Of a DNA stretch of 64,000 nt, positions 1-7,038 are shown piece by piece (position 1 is the stretch's first letter; every line of letters starts with the position of its first letter). This DNA is from Centipeda artemidis DSM 19719 (GTDB lineage: Bacteria; Bacillota; Negativicutes; Selenomonadales; Selenomonadaceae). The stretch spans positions 1 to 64,000 of the forward strand of contig NZ_AUFU01000012.1 in assembly GCF_000426665.1 (NCBI RefSeq), in the 5' to 3' direction. The notes beneath the pieces are model-generated. The model had not been told where the DNA came from. It saw only the letters and a program-made list of their open reading frames with translations, and ran no database searches. Position numbers and translations under genes: made by a program.

Positions 1-90
1 GAACCATTATAGCACGGGATGTCACTATGGATTTTGTTTTTGTTTAGCTGTTCAACTTCATTTTACAACGAACCTCCAAAATACAATACA

Positions 91-106
91 GTATTGCATA
101 CAATAC
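91..106 (+). promoter_or_regulatory. Inverted-repeat operator over the -35 of toxin copy 1
   Basis: GTATTG-CATA-CAATAC is a 6-bp inverted repeat that contains the -35 hexamer TTGCAT (94-99). The same arrangement, with one changed spacer base, recurs in copy 2 at 380-395. Conservation of both arms while nearby bases differ suggests binding of a dimeric regulator. The regulator is not identifiable from this window. Confidence 0.55.
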
Positions 107-122
107 AAACGTTCGCTATAAT
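94..122 (+). promoter_or_regulatory. Sigma-70-type promoter of toxin copy 1
   Basis: TTGCAT at 94-99, a 17-base spacer and a perfect TATAAT at 117-122. The expected start site is near 129-130, inside the palindrome GGAACGTTCC (129-138), which also occurs at the same place in copy 2. Confidence 0.8.
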
Positions 123-156
123 ATCATTGGAACGTTCCCCGGACTTTGGCGGTGTC

Positions 157-173
157 TTTCCCCCGAAAGGGGG
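157..173 (+). promoter_or_regulatory. Shine-Dalgarno-sequestering hairpin, copy 1
   Basis: The leader reads CCCCC-GAAA-GGGGG: five G-C pairs closed by a GNRA tetraloop. The 3' strand is the Shine-Dalgarno sequence (AAGGGGGTG) of the peptide gene that starts at 182, so folding would hide the ribosome site. Masking of this kind is known for type I toxin mRNAs. The hairpin is conserved in copy 2. Confidence 0.7.
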
Positions 174-181
174 TGATGACA

Positions 182-253
182 ATGACCATAGCGGACGCAG
201 TAGTACTACTCGTTGCAGCAACAGGTTACTTGCTCGTCATTCTAAAGAAATAA
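182..253 (+). CDS. Tiny hydrophobic peptide, putative type I toxin, copy 1
   Basis: The reading frame is 24 codons (23 residues) and begins MTIADAVVLL. It has an acidic residue near the start, a single hydrophobic stretch and a Lys-Lys end, the architecture of small membrane-acting toxins such as the holin-like toxin (Hol_Tox), TxpA or Fst families. A strong ribosome site (AAGGGGGTG, 6 bases before ATG) and a consensus promoter support expression. It shares 19 of 23 residues with the copy at 470-541, and most differences are conservative, which argues for selection on the peptide. The stop codon lies inside the stem of the convergent antisense terminator. Membrane toxicity is inferred from architecture only. 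A small regulatory or signalling membrane peptide is the alternative. Confidence 0.7.
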   Translation: MTIADAVVLLVAATGYLLVILKK

Positions 254-367
254 CCGCCCATCCGGACAATGAGCGGTTAAATAAAAATAACCCGTAATTC
301 TGGAAAGATGCCGCCCGAGGGGCGTTCTTTCTATGGCTATTATAACAGCTTGTTCATCATCTCGCAA
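245..367 (-). ncRNA. Antisense RNA (putative antitoxin) to toxin copy 1
   Basis: On the minus strand there is TTGCGA (362-367), a 17-base spacer and a perfect TATAAT (339-344). Transcription should start near 332 and run leftward over the toxin mRNA 3' end. It would pass a hairpin (304-330, CGCCC/GGGCG with an outer AAAGA/UCUUU stem) and stop at AACCGC...GCGGTT (252-278) followed by ATTTCTTT. The RNA would be about 85-90 nt and overlap the toxin transcript 3' region, as RatA/TxpA and SR4/BsrG do. The interval given includes the promoter. Confidence 0.65.
304..330 (+). terminator. Hairpin and T-run ending toxin mRNA copy 1
   Basis: An outer AAAGA/TCTTT stem and an inner CGCCC/GGGCG stem form a two-part hairpin followed by CTTTCT on the plus strand. 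It is repeated almost base for base in copy 2. It lies within the predicted overlap with the antisense RNA, so it could also be the interaction site. Confidence 0.55.
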
Positions 368-379
368 GTCCAAAATACC

Positions 380-411
380 GTATTGCATCCAATACAGATG
401 TTCGCTATAAT
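380..411 (+). promoter_or_regulatory. Promoter and inverted-repeat operator of toxin copy 2
   Basis: GTATTG-CATC-CAATAC (380-395) contains the -35 TTGCAT (383-388). A 17-base spacer leads to TATAAT (406-411). The palindrome AGGAACGTTCCT follows directly, as in copy 1. Confidence 0.75.
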
Positions 412-469
412 ATCATAGGAACGTTCCTCGGACTTGGCGGTATCTTTCCCCCGAAAGGGGGTGGTAGGT

Positions 470-541
470 ATGACCATAGCGGATGCGATTGTATTGCTCA
501 TCGCAGCGACCGGTTACCTACTAGTTCTTACAAAGAAATAA
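470..541 (+). CDS. Tiny hydrophobic peptide, putative type I toxin, copy 2
   Basis: The reading frame is 24 codons and begins MTIADAIVLL, differing from copy 1 at four positions (V7I, V11I, I20L, L21T). The leader hairpin CCCCC-GAAA-GGGGG (about 446-461), ribosome site, promoter, operator-like repeat and downstream antisense unit are all duplicated with it, so the unit of duplication is the whole locus of about 290 bp. Function is inferred as for copy 1. Separate antisense promoters with diverged spacers suggest that each toxin has its own RNA antitoxin. Confidence 0.7.
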   Translation: MTIADAIVLLIAATGYLLVLTKK

Positions 542-656
542 CCGCCCATCTCCACAATGTGCGGTTAATATAAAATAAACGCTTAATTTTGGAAAGATGC
601 CGCCCGAGGGGCGTTCTTTCTGTTCTCATTATAACAGCTTACACGTCTCCTGACAA
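535..656 (-). ncRNA. Antisense RNA (putative antitoxin) to toxin copy 2
   Basis: The minus-strand promoter is TTGTCA (651-656), a 17-base spacer and TATAAT (628-633). The RNA would cross the hairpin at 593-619 and end at the AACCGC...GCGGTT stem (540-566), which overlaps the toxin stop codon and is followed on the minus strand by TATTTCTTT. The -35 and spacer differ from copy 1 while the hexamer distance is exactly kept. The interval given includes the promoter. Confidence 0.65.
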
Positions 657-678
657 GCACAAAAATACGCTGCTCATA

Positions 679-1662
679 TTAGAGCAGTCCGAGCGCGCGC
701 TGTACGATGATGGACGTTCCCGCGACGGCGATCCAGCAGACGAGCCCGAGGGCGAGCGGCCGCAGCCCGTTCTTTACGAGCGATGCGAGGTCGGTGTTCA
801 GCCCGATGGCGCTCATCGCCATGACGATGGCGAACTTTCCCAGTGCGCCGAGCCCGTGCGATACCTCCGCCGGCAGAACGCCCGTCGTATTCACGATGCA
901 GGCGAGGACGAAATAGAGCACGAACATCGGGAAGATGCGCCGCAGGGAAAAGCCCGCGCCCGTCTCCTTCGCACGGCGTGAAACGAGTAGCGCAAAGAAG
1001 AGACAGACGGGCACGATCATCAGTGTGCGCGTGAGCTTCACGATGGTCGCGTACGCCCCCGCCTCGTGACTGTACGCGTAGCCCGCCGCAACAACGGACG
1101 AGGTGTCGTTGATGGCGGTGCCCGCCCACATGCCGAAGCCCGCGTCCGTCATGCCGTAGCTGTGCCCGATGGCGGGGAAAATAAAGACCGCGAGCACATT
1201 AAAGAGGAAAATCGTCGCAATCGAAATCACGACGTCCCGATCCTTCGCCCCGATGACGGGCGCAACGGCGGCAATCGCAGAGCCGCCGCAGATGGCGGTG
1301 CCCGCCCCGACGAGCGACGTCATATCGCGGTCGAGTCCGAGCGCTTTCCCCATGAGAAACGCCGCGCCGAACGCCGCGATCAATGTGAATATCATGACGT
1401 AGAGCGACTGCGCCCCCACCTCGGCGACGTGAAAGAGATTCATCTCAAAGCCAAGCAGGATGATGGCATACTGCAAAATCTTCTTGCCCGTAAAGCGAAT
1501 GCCGCTCTCCACCGACTTCGGACGGCGGCGCCGCGCAAACAGCATCCCGATGAGGATGCCGAACACAGGACCGCCGACGATGGGGAAATAGCCACCGAGC
1601 ACATAGGCGGCAATCGCAAAAATGAGCGTGTAGAGGATGCCCTTCAGATCTTCCCGTTTCAT
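679..1662 (-). CDS. YeiH/YadS-type putative sulfate exporter family membrane protein
   Basis: This 327-residue polytopic membrane protein matches the UPF0324/YeiH family (Cons_hypoth698). It has about ten hydrophobic segments, the Gly-rich GAGTAICGGSAIAA segment near residue 120, and AGTAINDTSSVVAAG near residue 180, the two most recognisable signatures. Family members are annotated as putative sulfate exporters; the substrate is not established. AAGGAT lies just upstream of the ATG. It runs codirectionally behind the Spx-like gene at 1691, with only 28 bases between them, so the two may share a transcript. The gene ends just past the antisense promoter of toxin copy 2. Confidence 0.85.
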   Translation of the reverse strand: MKREDLKGILYTLIFAIAAYVLGGYFPIVGGPVFGILIGMLFARRRRPKSVESGIRFTGKKILQYAIILLGFEMNLFHVAEVGAQSLYVMIFTLIAAFGAAFLMGKALGLDRDMTSLVGAGTAICGGSAIAAVAPVIGAKDRDVVISIATIFLFNVLAVFIFPAIGHSYGMTDAGFGMWAGTAINDTSSVVAAGYAYSHEAGAYATIVKLTRTLMIVPVCLFFALLVSRRAKETGAGFSLRRIFPMFVLYFVLACIVNTTGVLPAEVSHGLGALGKFAIVMAMSAIGLNTDLASLVKNGLRPLALGLVCWIAVAGTSIIVQRALGLL

Positions 1663-1690
1663 CCAAAATCCTTTCTATCGAGGAACACCG

Positions 1691-2053
1691 TCACGAAAGC
1701 AGCTCCGCCCACTCCTTCTCGCGAAATCCCGTGAGAATCCCCTTCGGCGTGATGATCAGGGGACGCTTGACGAGCATCCCGTCCGTGGCGAGCAGTGCGT
1801 ACTGCTCCTCCTCCGTCATCGCGGGCAGCTTGTCCTTCAGCCCGAGTTCTTTATATTTCAGTCCGCTCGTGTTGAAAAACCGCTTGAGCGGCAGACCGCT
1901 GCGCTCATGCCACGCGCGCAGTTCGTCCGCCGTCGGCGGCTGTGCCTTGATGTCGCGCATCGGCGCGCCGCAGCCGTGCGCCCGCAGGAACTTCTCCGCC
2001 TTTTGGCAGGTCGAGCACTTCGGGTAGCCGATGAATAAAATTTCCTTTGTCAT
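1691..2053 (-). CDS. Spx/ArsC-like (arsenate reductase family) protein
   Basis: A 120-residue thioredoxin-fold protein of the ArsC/Spx/YffB group. It has GYPKCSTCQKAEKFL near the N-terminus with a CxxC pair, and a C-terminal KRPLIITPKGILTGF segment that holds the conserved cis-proline region. A CxxC pair is typical of Spx/MgsR-type proteins, which bind the RNA polymerase alpha subunit, rather than of classic arsenate reductases with a single CX5R cysteine. I chose the ATG at 2053 because GGAGGAA lies six bases upstream; an in-frame codon six residues earlier has no ribosome site. It probably responds to thiol stress, but no target is visible. Family confidence is high; the subfamily is open. 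Confidence 0.85.
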   Translation of the reverse strand: MTKEILFIGYPKCSTCQKAEKFLRAHGCGAPMRDIKAQPPTADELRAWHERSGLPLKRFFNTSGLKYKELGLKDKLPAMTEEEQYALLATDGMLVKRPLIITPKGILTGFREKEWAELLS

Positions 2054-2073
2054 ATGATGTTCCTCCCTCATAC

Positions 2074-2877
2074 TTACATATCTTCAGCACGGGCAATATG
2101 ATGCGAAATTGTTCTCGCAAGTTCCTTCGCCCTAGCAAAATCTTCTTCCGTGAGCACGATCAATACATAGTTGTCACTGCCGACATCCTGCGCCGCAAGC
2201 ACATAGCCGCGCCACGCGTCATTCAGGGCTTTGCACCACTGCTCTATATTTTCGGTCTCACCAAGCATATCTTCATGGATTGCGACCGGCAGACCTGCGG
2301 TCAATTGCTTTACGGCAGAGAGAAAATCGGCTTTTTCACTTTTGGCGTCAAGCGCAGTCGCCCTTCCTCTTCGCAGCAGCTCTTCAGAAAGCCGCATCCA
2401 TGCGGTTTCGATCTCCTCCGGGTCTGCCTTCCCAATGAATTGCTTGGCATACCCCGCATCGCCCGTCAGCAGCTCCGCTAAGGCGGCAAAGGACGCCGCG
2501 CGTTTTTCCGCATCGTCCTCCGGGACTTCAACGTATGTGCCGGATTCGGGAAGCCGGCGATCCTTCACGAAATTTCGCATCATCCGCACGGCATCTTCAT
2601 AGTGCAAGTCGGTGATCCGATATTTTTTATTCCGGACGTCCAGATATAAATCCACACACTCTTGACGTGCCCCGACAACCGCTTGCATCAGCGTGCAGCC
2701 GCCGATCTCATGCGGCGGGCGTATCTCCGTATACATGATATGTCCGTCCCGCATCGCGCGGAGCGAATTATCGATGCCCGTGATATGGAAGCCGCTGCGA
2801 TCATATATCGGGCTTTTCATGTGCCAGTCTTCATAGGTGTGAAATACTTTTTCCTGAATCAGGTGATAGAAATTCAT
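2074..2877 (-). CDS. Hypothetical protein, possibly DUF6630-like C-terminus
   Basis: A soluble acidic protein of about 267 residues without signal peptide or membrane segment. The C-terminal third (around AWRGYVLAAQDVGSDNYVLI) resembles DUF6630 proteins, which are small uncharacterised proteins often found among immunity-type genes; I hold this only as a possibility. The N-terminal region predicts a mixed alpha/beta fold with several aromatic residues. The start is either ATG 2877 or an in-frame GTG three codons upstream that has AAGGG close by. It ends 21 bases before the Spx-like gene and so may lie in one transcript with it. No function can be assigned. Confidence 0.65.
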   Translation of the reverse strand: MNFYHLIQEKVFHTYEDWHMKSPIYDRSGFHITGIDNSLRAMRDGHIMYTEIRPPHEIGGCTLMQAVVGARQECVDLYLDVRNKKYRITDLHYEDAVRMMRNFVKDRRLPESGTYVEVPEDDAEKRAASFAALAELLTGDAGYAKQFIGKADPEEIETAWMRLSEELLRRGRATALDAKSEKADFLSAVKQLTAGLPVAIHEDMLGETENIEQWCKALNDAWRGYVLAAQDVGSDNYVLIVLTEEDFARAKELARTISHHIARAEDM

Positions 2878-2987
2878 CGTAACCACACTGCCCTTTACGC
2901 GCGCTCATCGGCAATTGAAATATATCGCCGCTTCCACTTCATTATACAAGCACGGAAAAATTTTTCAACTTTTTTCTTTTTGACCTA

Positions 2988-3015
2988 TTGACTTTTTGAC
3001 TTTTCGTTGTATAAT
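2988..3015 (+). promoter_or_regulatory. Promoter of hsp20
   Basis: TTGACT (2988-2993), a 16-base spacer and TATAAT (3010-3015) lie about 115 bases before the ATG. No CIRCE or ROSE-type element was seen in the leader, so heat control, if any, is not evident from a named operator. Confidence 0.75.
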
Positions 3016-3132
3016 AACAATCAGAAGGCGGGCGATGAAGAAAGCCCCCCCTTCCAAAACAGACAGTGAACGGCGCGCGGCTCTCCAAACGGTACGCGCA
3101 CCGGAATAAAGCACAACGAGGAGTTGATCATC

Positions 3133-3591
3133 ATGTTTGGATTGGTACCTTTTGCCGGGCGGCGCGGACTCAGCCGCAACGATAACGCGAATCCCTTCGC
3201 TCTCTTTGACGCGATGCGCGATTCCTTCTTCCACGATGGGTTTCCTGCCGCAAACTGGGGCGCGGGCTCGTTCAAGGTGGACGTGAAGGATGCGGACGAT
3301 CACTATGAGCTGACCGCCGATCTGCCGGGCATGGCAAAGGAGGACATTAACCTCAACTACGAGAACGGCTATCTGACGATCGCCGCCACCCGCAGCGAGT
3401 CGAAGGACGAGAAGGACGACGCGGGCAACTACATCCGCCGCGAGCGTCATACGGGTGAGGTGAGCCGTTCGTTCTACATCGACGGCATCGACGACGCGAA
3501 CATTCACGCGGAGTTCAAGGACGGCGTGCTGCAGGTCAAACTGCCCAAAGCCGCCGGCGACGCGCCGCGCAAGCAGATCGAGATTAACTGA
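3133..3591 (+). CDS. Hsp20/alpha-crystallin small heat-shock protein
   Basis: A 152-residue small heat-shock protein. After an N-terminal arm (MFGLVPFAGRRG) the alpha-crystallin domain starts around residue 45 (FKVDVKDADDHYELTADLPG) and contains the family signature LPGMAKEDINL and the late GVLQVKLPK motif. It would act as an ATP-independent holdase that keeps unfolding proteins soluble in the cytoplasm. The ATG at 3133 is preferred over an in-frame TTG at 3124 because GAGGAG lies nine bases upstream of it. It is monocistronic: its own promoter lies upstream and a very strong terminator (3649-3697) follows. Confidence 0.95.
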   Translation: MFGLVPFAGRRGLSRNDNANPFALFDAMRDSFFHDGFPAANWGAGSFKVDVKDADDHYELTADLPGMAKEDINLNYENGYLTIAATRSESKDEKDDAGNYIRRERHTGEVSRSFYIDGIDDANIHAEFKDGVLQVKLPKAAGDAPRKQIEIN

Positions 3592-3648
3592 CCCGCAGCG
3601 TTGTTCCCTGCGAGCGGACGCGTTATCTCCCATAAACTCCCATAGCGA

Positions 3649-3697
3649 AAGACAGACGATTACCTGCCGTTTGGCAGGTGTCTCGTCTGTCTTTTTT
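3649..3697 (+). terminator. Intrinsic terminator after hsp20
   Basis: An extended stem AGACAGACGA...TCGTCTGTCT with an inner CCTGCC-GTTT-GGCAGG hairpin is followed by TTTTTT. It separates hsp20 from the convergent aldolase gene. Confidence 0.9.
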
Positions 3698-3762
3698 ATA
3701 TGCAGTTTTCTGTCGGACGGCAAGGATACGCGGCGACAGCTTTGCAGGTATTTTCTGTTGCG

Positions 3763-4410
3763 TCATGCCTTCCTATGCCGGTTCCGTACGCTCCCCGGGT
3801 GTTCTTCGCACATGCGCTCCCAATCTGCCGGCGGGATGTCGCTGACTTCTCCCGCGGCACGCGCGAGCGCATAGATTTTCATAACTTCTTCGCCCGCTTC
3901 GATCAGCGCGACAGCCTCTTCCAGCGTCGCACCCACGGCAATACAGCCGTGATTTGCAAGGAGCAGCAGATCGCGGTGCGCGATCGCCTCCTCGATGCCG
4001 TCCGCAATTGCGGGCGTGCCCGGTTGTCCGTAGGGCAGACAGGGAATATCCTCAAAGAGAAGCCCAAAGGTGGTGGAGCAGCGCAGACGGATTGACCGAC
4101 TGCAGAAGGCATAGGCTGTGAGATACGGTGCGTGGACGTGCACGGCGGCACTGCAGTCCGGCCGCGCGTCGAGCGCCGCCCGATGGAGCAAATATTCGCT
4201 TGACCGCCTGCAGCTGCCGCCGACCTGTTCATCGCCGCGCATGACGGCGATCATATCGGGCGTAACCAGGGATTTTCTCTTGCCGGAGGGCGTAATGTAG
4301 AGTTTCCCCTCCGTCCGATCCAGCACGGAAATATTCCCTTCCAGGGAGTTTACCAAGCCCTTCTCATCCAGCAGCTTGGCGTAGAACACAACCTCTTCCG
4401 CTTTTGTCAT
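3763..4410 (-). CDS. Class II aldolase/adducin family protein
   Basis: A 215-residue member of the class II aldolase/adducin family (FucA/AraD/MtnB relatives). The zinc ligands are visible as AAVHVHAPYLTAYA (HxH, about residues 90-95) and the later LLLANHGCIAVG histidine. SGNISV-type N-terminal binding is represented by NSLEGNISVLDR and ITPSGKRK. Such enzymes cleave phosphorylated or free aldol sugars, or act as MtnB dehydratases; the substrate cannot be named. The usual catalytic Glu region reads RRSSEYLLH. It lies alone and convergent to hsp20, upstream of the LysR gene in the same direction but 174 bases from it. Confidence 0.85.
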   Translation of the reverse strand: MTKAEEVVFYAKLLDEKGLVNSLEGNISVLDRTEGKLYITPSGKRKSLVTPDMIAVMRGDEQVGGSCRRSSEYLLHRAALDARPDCSAAVHVHAPYLTAYAFCSRSIRLRCSTTFGLLFEDIPCLPYGQPGTPAIADGIEEAIAHRDLLLLANHGCIAVGATLEEAVALIEAGEEVMKIYALARAAGEVSDIPPADWERMCEEHPGSVRNRHRKA

Positions 4411-4584
4411 GCGCTGTCACCCCACAATATTTCCATACATCCGGCGTATCCACTTCTTTATTTCGCGATCGCCGCAGAATTTCCTTCTGCGCGCCTGCAC
4501 CGGAGTCTCGCGTCAGTCGAACTTTATCCCTGCCCGTAGTACGCATTCTTTCCGTGCTTATTCATTGCCAATCGGCACCCGTGG

Positions 4585-5475
4585 TTAGCCTTTCTCCGCA
4601 AAAGCAGCGGCAACCATCTCGGCCAGAAGCATCAGCGGCTGCGGCAGCCACCGGTCTTTCACCGCGAGGATCTGCAGCTCCATGTTCATTTCATAATCCA
4701 CAACATCAAGGGGGACGACACGATGATCACAAATCGCATTGGCAACCGTGACGGCAGGTAAGATGGATATCCCCAACCCTGCCGCGACAAAGTCGATGAT
4801 GGTCTTGCTCGTGCCGATTTCGAGACGATCATATAAAAAAAGCCGGCGCGCTGCCAGATCATCTTCCAGCTGCTTGCGGTAGTTTGTCCCCCGCTCAGTC
4901 AGGATCCACGCGGTCTTCGTCAACTCCTCCAAACGAACAGGACGGTGCGCAAAGGAATTGTCCGGAGCTGCAATAAATTGTATGGGAGACGGCACATGAT
5001 ACAGGAGGCGTATGTTCGGCATTTCGCTGAACCGATCGAGGAGGATCGCCATATCGATGCCGCCCCGCAGGAGTTCCTGCCGGAGCTGCGGCGCCGTGCT
5101 CACATGCACTTGCAGCCGAACATGCGGATACCGCTGCAGGAACGCACCGATGCTGTTCATATAATGCGATGTGGCAATCGTTTCAATAACACCGATGAAA
5201 AAGATTCCTTCCGGCTCTGCCGCCCCGCGGAACTGTGCCAGGGTCTCTTGTTCCAAGGCAATCATGCGATTTGCATGCCACAAGAAGGCACGCCCGGCAC
5301 TCGAAAGCGCCACACGGCGTCCCATACGAATAAACAACTCTGTACCAAGTTCTTCCTCCAACAGGCGAATCTGCTGTGTTACCGTTGACTGCGCATAGTT
5401 CTGCCGCTGCGCCGCCTCGGTAAAGCTTCCCGTCTCAGCCGCATAAACGAAGGTCTTAATGTTCCGCAGCTCCAT
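4585..5475 (-). CDS. LysR-family transcriptional regulator
   Basis: 296 residues with an N-terminal winged helix-turn-helix (MELRNIKTFVYAAETGSFTEAAQ... QSTVTQQIRLLEEELG, residues 1-60) and a periplasmic-binding-like effector domain. The start at 5475 follows AGGAGGGGAG; an 18-codon upstream extension has no ribosome site. It is divergent from the AgcS/nitrilase/AspA run with 150 bases between, the usual arrangement for a LysR activator of the adjacent catabolic genes. A dyad TTATG-ATAC-CATAA (5549-5562) in the shared region is a candidate binding site. The effector is unknown; an amino acid or nitrile is a reasonable guess from the neighbours. Confidence 0.95.
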   Translation of the reverse strand: MELRNIKTFVYAAETGSFTEAAQRQNYAQSTVTQQIRLLEEELGTELFIRMGRRVALSSAGRAFLWHANRMIALEQETLAQFRGAAEPEGIFFIGVIETIATSHYMNSIGAFLQRYPHVRLQVHVSTAPQLRQELLRGGIDMAILLDRFSEMPNIRLLYHVPSPIQFIAAPDNSFAHRPVRLEELTKTAWILTERGTNYRKQLEDDLAARRLFLYDRLEIGTSKTIIDFVAAGLGISILPAVTVANAICDHRVVPLDVVDYEMNMELQILAVKDRWLPQPLMLLAEMVAAAFAEKG

Positions 5476-5548
5476 AAATCTCCCCTCCTTTCCATCATTT
5501 TTTTCGATAAAGAAATTTACTATTCTCAATTTTACTTAAGTGTTTCTT

Positions 5549-5562
5549 TTATGATACCATAA
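5549..5562. promoter_or_regulatory. Candidate LysR binding dyad in divergent promoter region
   Basis: TTATG and CATAA arms separated by four bases lie between the lysR gene and the agcS gene. Position and symmetry fit a LysR recall or activation site, but the spacing does not match the classic T-N11-A exactly. Confidence 0.35.
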
Positions 5563-5625
5563 ATATAGAAAGACGCAACCGTTATTCTGCCGCTATATTT
5601 CCTGTTTGGAGAAAGGAGCTTTGCC

Positions 5626-7017
5626 GTGGAAATCATCAAAGCCGTCAACGGCATCTTTTGGGGCTGGCTGATTGCCGGTCTCCTGCTTTCATGCGGTATT
5701 TTCTACACGATCCGCCTCGGCGTGCCGCAGGTAAGGTACTTCACCCAGCTTGTGCCAAACCTCTGGAAGGCCAGCCGCGACGCGACAGGCGTCAGTGCAT
5801 TCGGTGCGCTCTGCTCGGCCATCGGCAGCGAAGTCGGTGCGGGCAGTCTCGTCGGCGTTGCAACGGCGCTCGCCTCGGGCGGTCCCGGCGCGATCTTTTG
5901 GATGTGGGTAACGGCCATCCTCGGTATGCCCATCATGTTCGGCGAGGCGGTACTCGCGCAGATGTTCCGTGTGCGAAACGAAGACGGAACGACGTTTCGC
6001 GGAGGTCCCGCATACTACATGAGACGAGGGCTGAACGCCCGCGTACTCCCCATCCTCTTTTCTGTCTCGGTCATTCTCGGCAACGGCGTCGTTTACTGTA
6101 TGGTACAGAGCAACTCCATCGCGGGGTCGTTCAGCGGTCAAGCCGCGCTCCCGCCGCTCGGTGTCGGGGCAGTGCTCGTGATCCTTACGGCGCTCGTTAT
6201 CTTCGGCGGCATCAAACGACTGTCCACCGTCGCGTCCTACGTCGTTCCCTTCATGGCATTCGCCTATATCATCCTTGCGCTCATCGTGCTCGTGACGCAC
6301 GCTGAGTGGATTGCCGATATGCTCCGCCTTATCTTCGACTCCGCATTCGGTATTCAACAGGCGGCGGGCGGGGCGCTCGGCTACACGGTGCAGGAGGCGT
6401 TCCGCTATGGTGTCGCACGCGGGCTGTTCAGCAATGATGCAGGCGCCGGAACGACTCCGTCCATGCACGCGGCGGCAAATGTCAAGCATCCTGTGAACCA
6501 AGGGCTTTCCGGAATGCTCGGTGTTTTCGTGACAACGATCATCGTCTGCAGCTGCACGGCATTCTGTATCCTGCTCTCGGGCGCTCTGAACGGTGATCTA
6601 AAAGGGATCCAGCTGACACAGGCCGCATTCTCCGCTTCGTTCGGCGACCTTGGCTACTGGCTTGTCGCCGCCGCGATGTTCCTGTTCGGCTATACAACGC
6701 TGCTTGCCAATATGTATTACGGTGAGGTGAATACGCGCTACCTCTTCCCGGACAAGGAACACGCCGTAACCGCATATCGGATCTTCGCACTTGCGCTGAT
6801 CCTTTTCGGCTCTATCGTCCCCGTCACTTCTATGTGGGAGTTCTCCGATCTATTCGGTGCTCTCATGGTGCTTTTCAACGTTATCGCATTGTTCCGTCTG
6901 TCCAAATACGTAGTCTTTGCGCTCAAAGACTACCGGCAGAAGAAGAAAACGACCGATACGCCGCTATGGGACTATGACGCGGACGTCGTCGAACTCTATC
7001 GCAGCCGCAGCAACTGA
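5626..7017 (+). CDS. Sodium:alanine/glycine symporter (AgcS family)
   Basis: 463 residues with about eleven transmembrane segments, of the alanine or glycine:cation symporter family. Signatures include SAIGSEVGAGSLVGVATAL near residue 65, where the family binds cation and substrate, GGPGAIFWMWVTAILGM, and ARGLFSNDAGAGTTP near residue 265. It would import a small neutral amino acid with Na+ or H+. The GTG start at 5626 has AAGGAG eight bases upstream. It is the first gene of a codirectional run with nitrilase (21 bases after its stop) and aspartase. The cargo may be the nitrilase substrate or its product, but the sequence alone cannot decide. Confidence 0.92.
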   Translation: MEIIKAVNGIFWGWLIAGLLLSCGIFYTIRLGVPQVRYFTQLVPNLWKASRDATGVSAFGALCSAIGSEVGAGSLVGVATALASGGPGAIFWMWVTAILGMPIMFGEAVLAQMFRVRNEDGTTFRGGPAYYMRRGLNARVLPILFSVSVILGNGVVYCMVQSNSIAGSFSGQAALPPLGVGAVLVILTALVIFGGIKRLSTVASYVVPFMAFAYIILALIVLVTHAEWIADMLRLIFDSAFGIQQAAGGALGYTVQEAFRYGVARGLFSNDAGAGTTPSMHAAANVKHPVNQGLSGMLGVFVTTIIVCSCTAFCILLSGALNGDLKGIQLTQAAFSASFGDLGYWLVAAAMFLFGYTTLLANMYYGEVNTRYLFPDKEHAVTAYRIFALALILFGSIVPVTSMWEFSDLFGALMVLFNVIALFRLSKYVVFALKDYRQKKKTTDTPLWDYDADVVELYRSRSN

Positions 7018-7038
7018 ACGTGTTAAAGGAGCTATATT

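Noticed and set aside
19-297. 92-codon frame across the first toxin locus
   Set aside because: It runs through promoter, hairpin and antisense region and has no ribosome site; the tiny frame at 182-253 is better supported.
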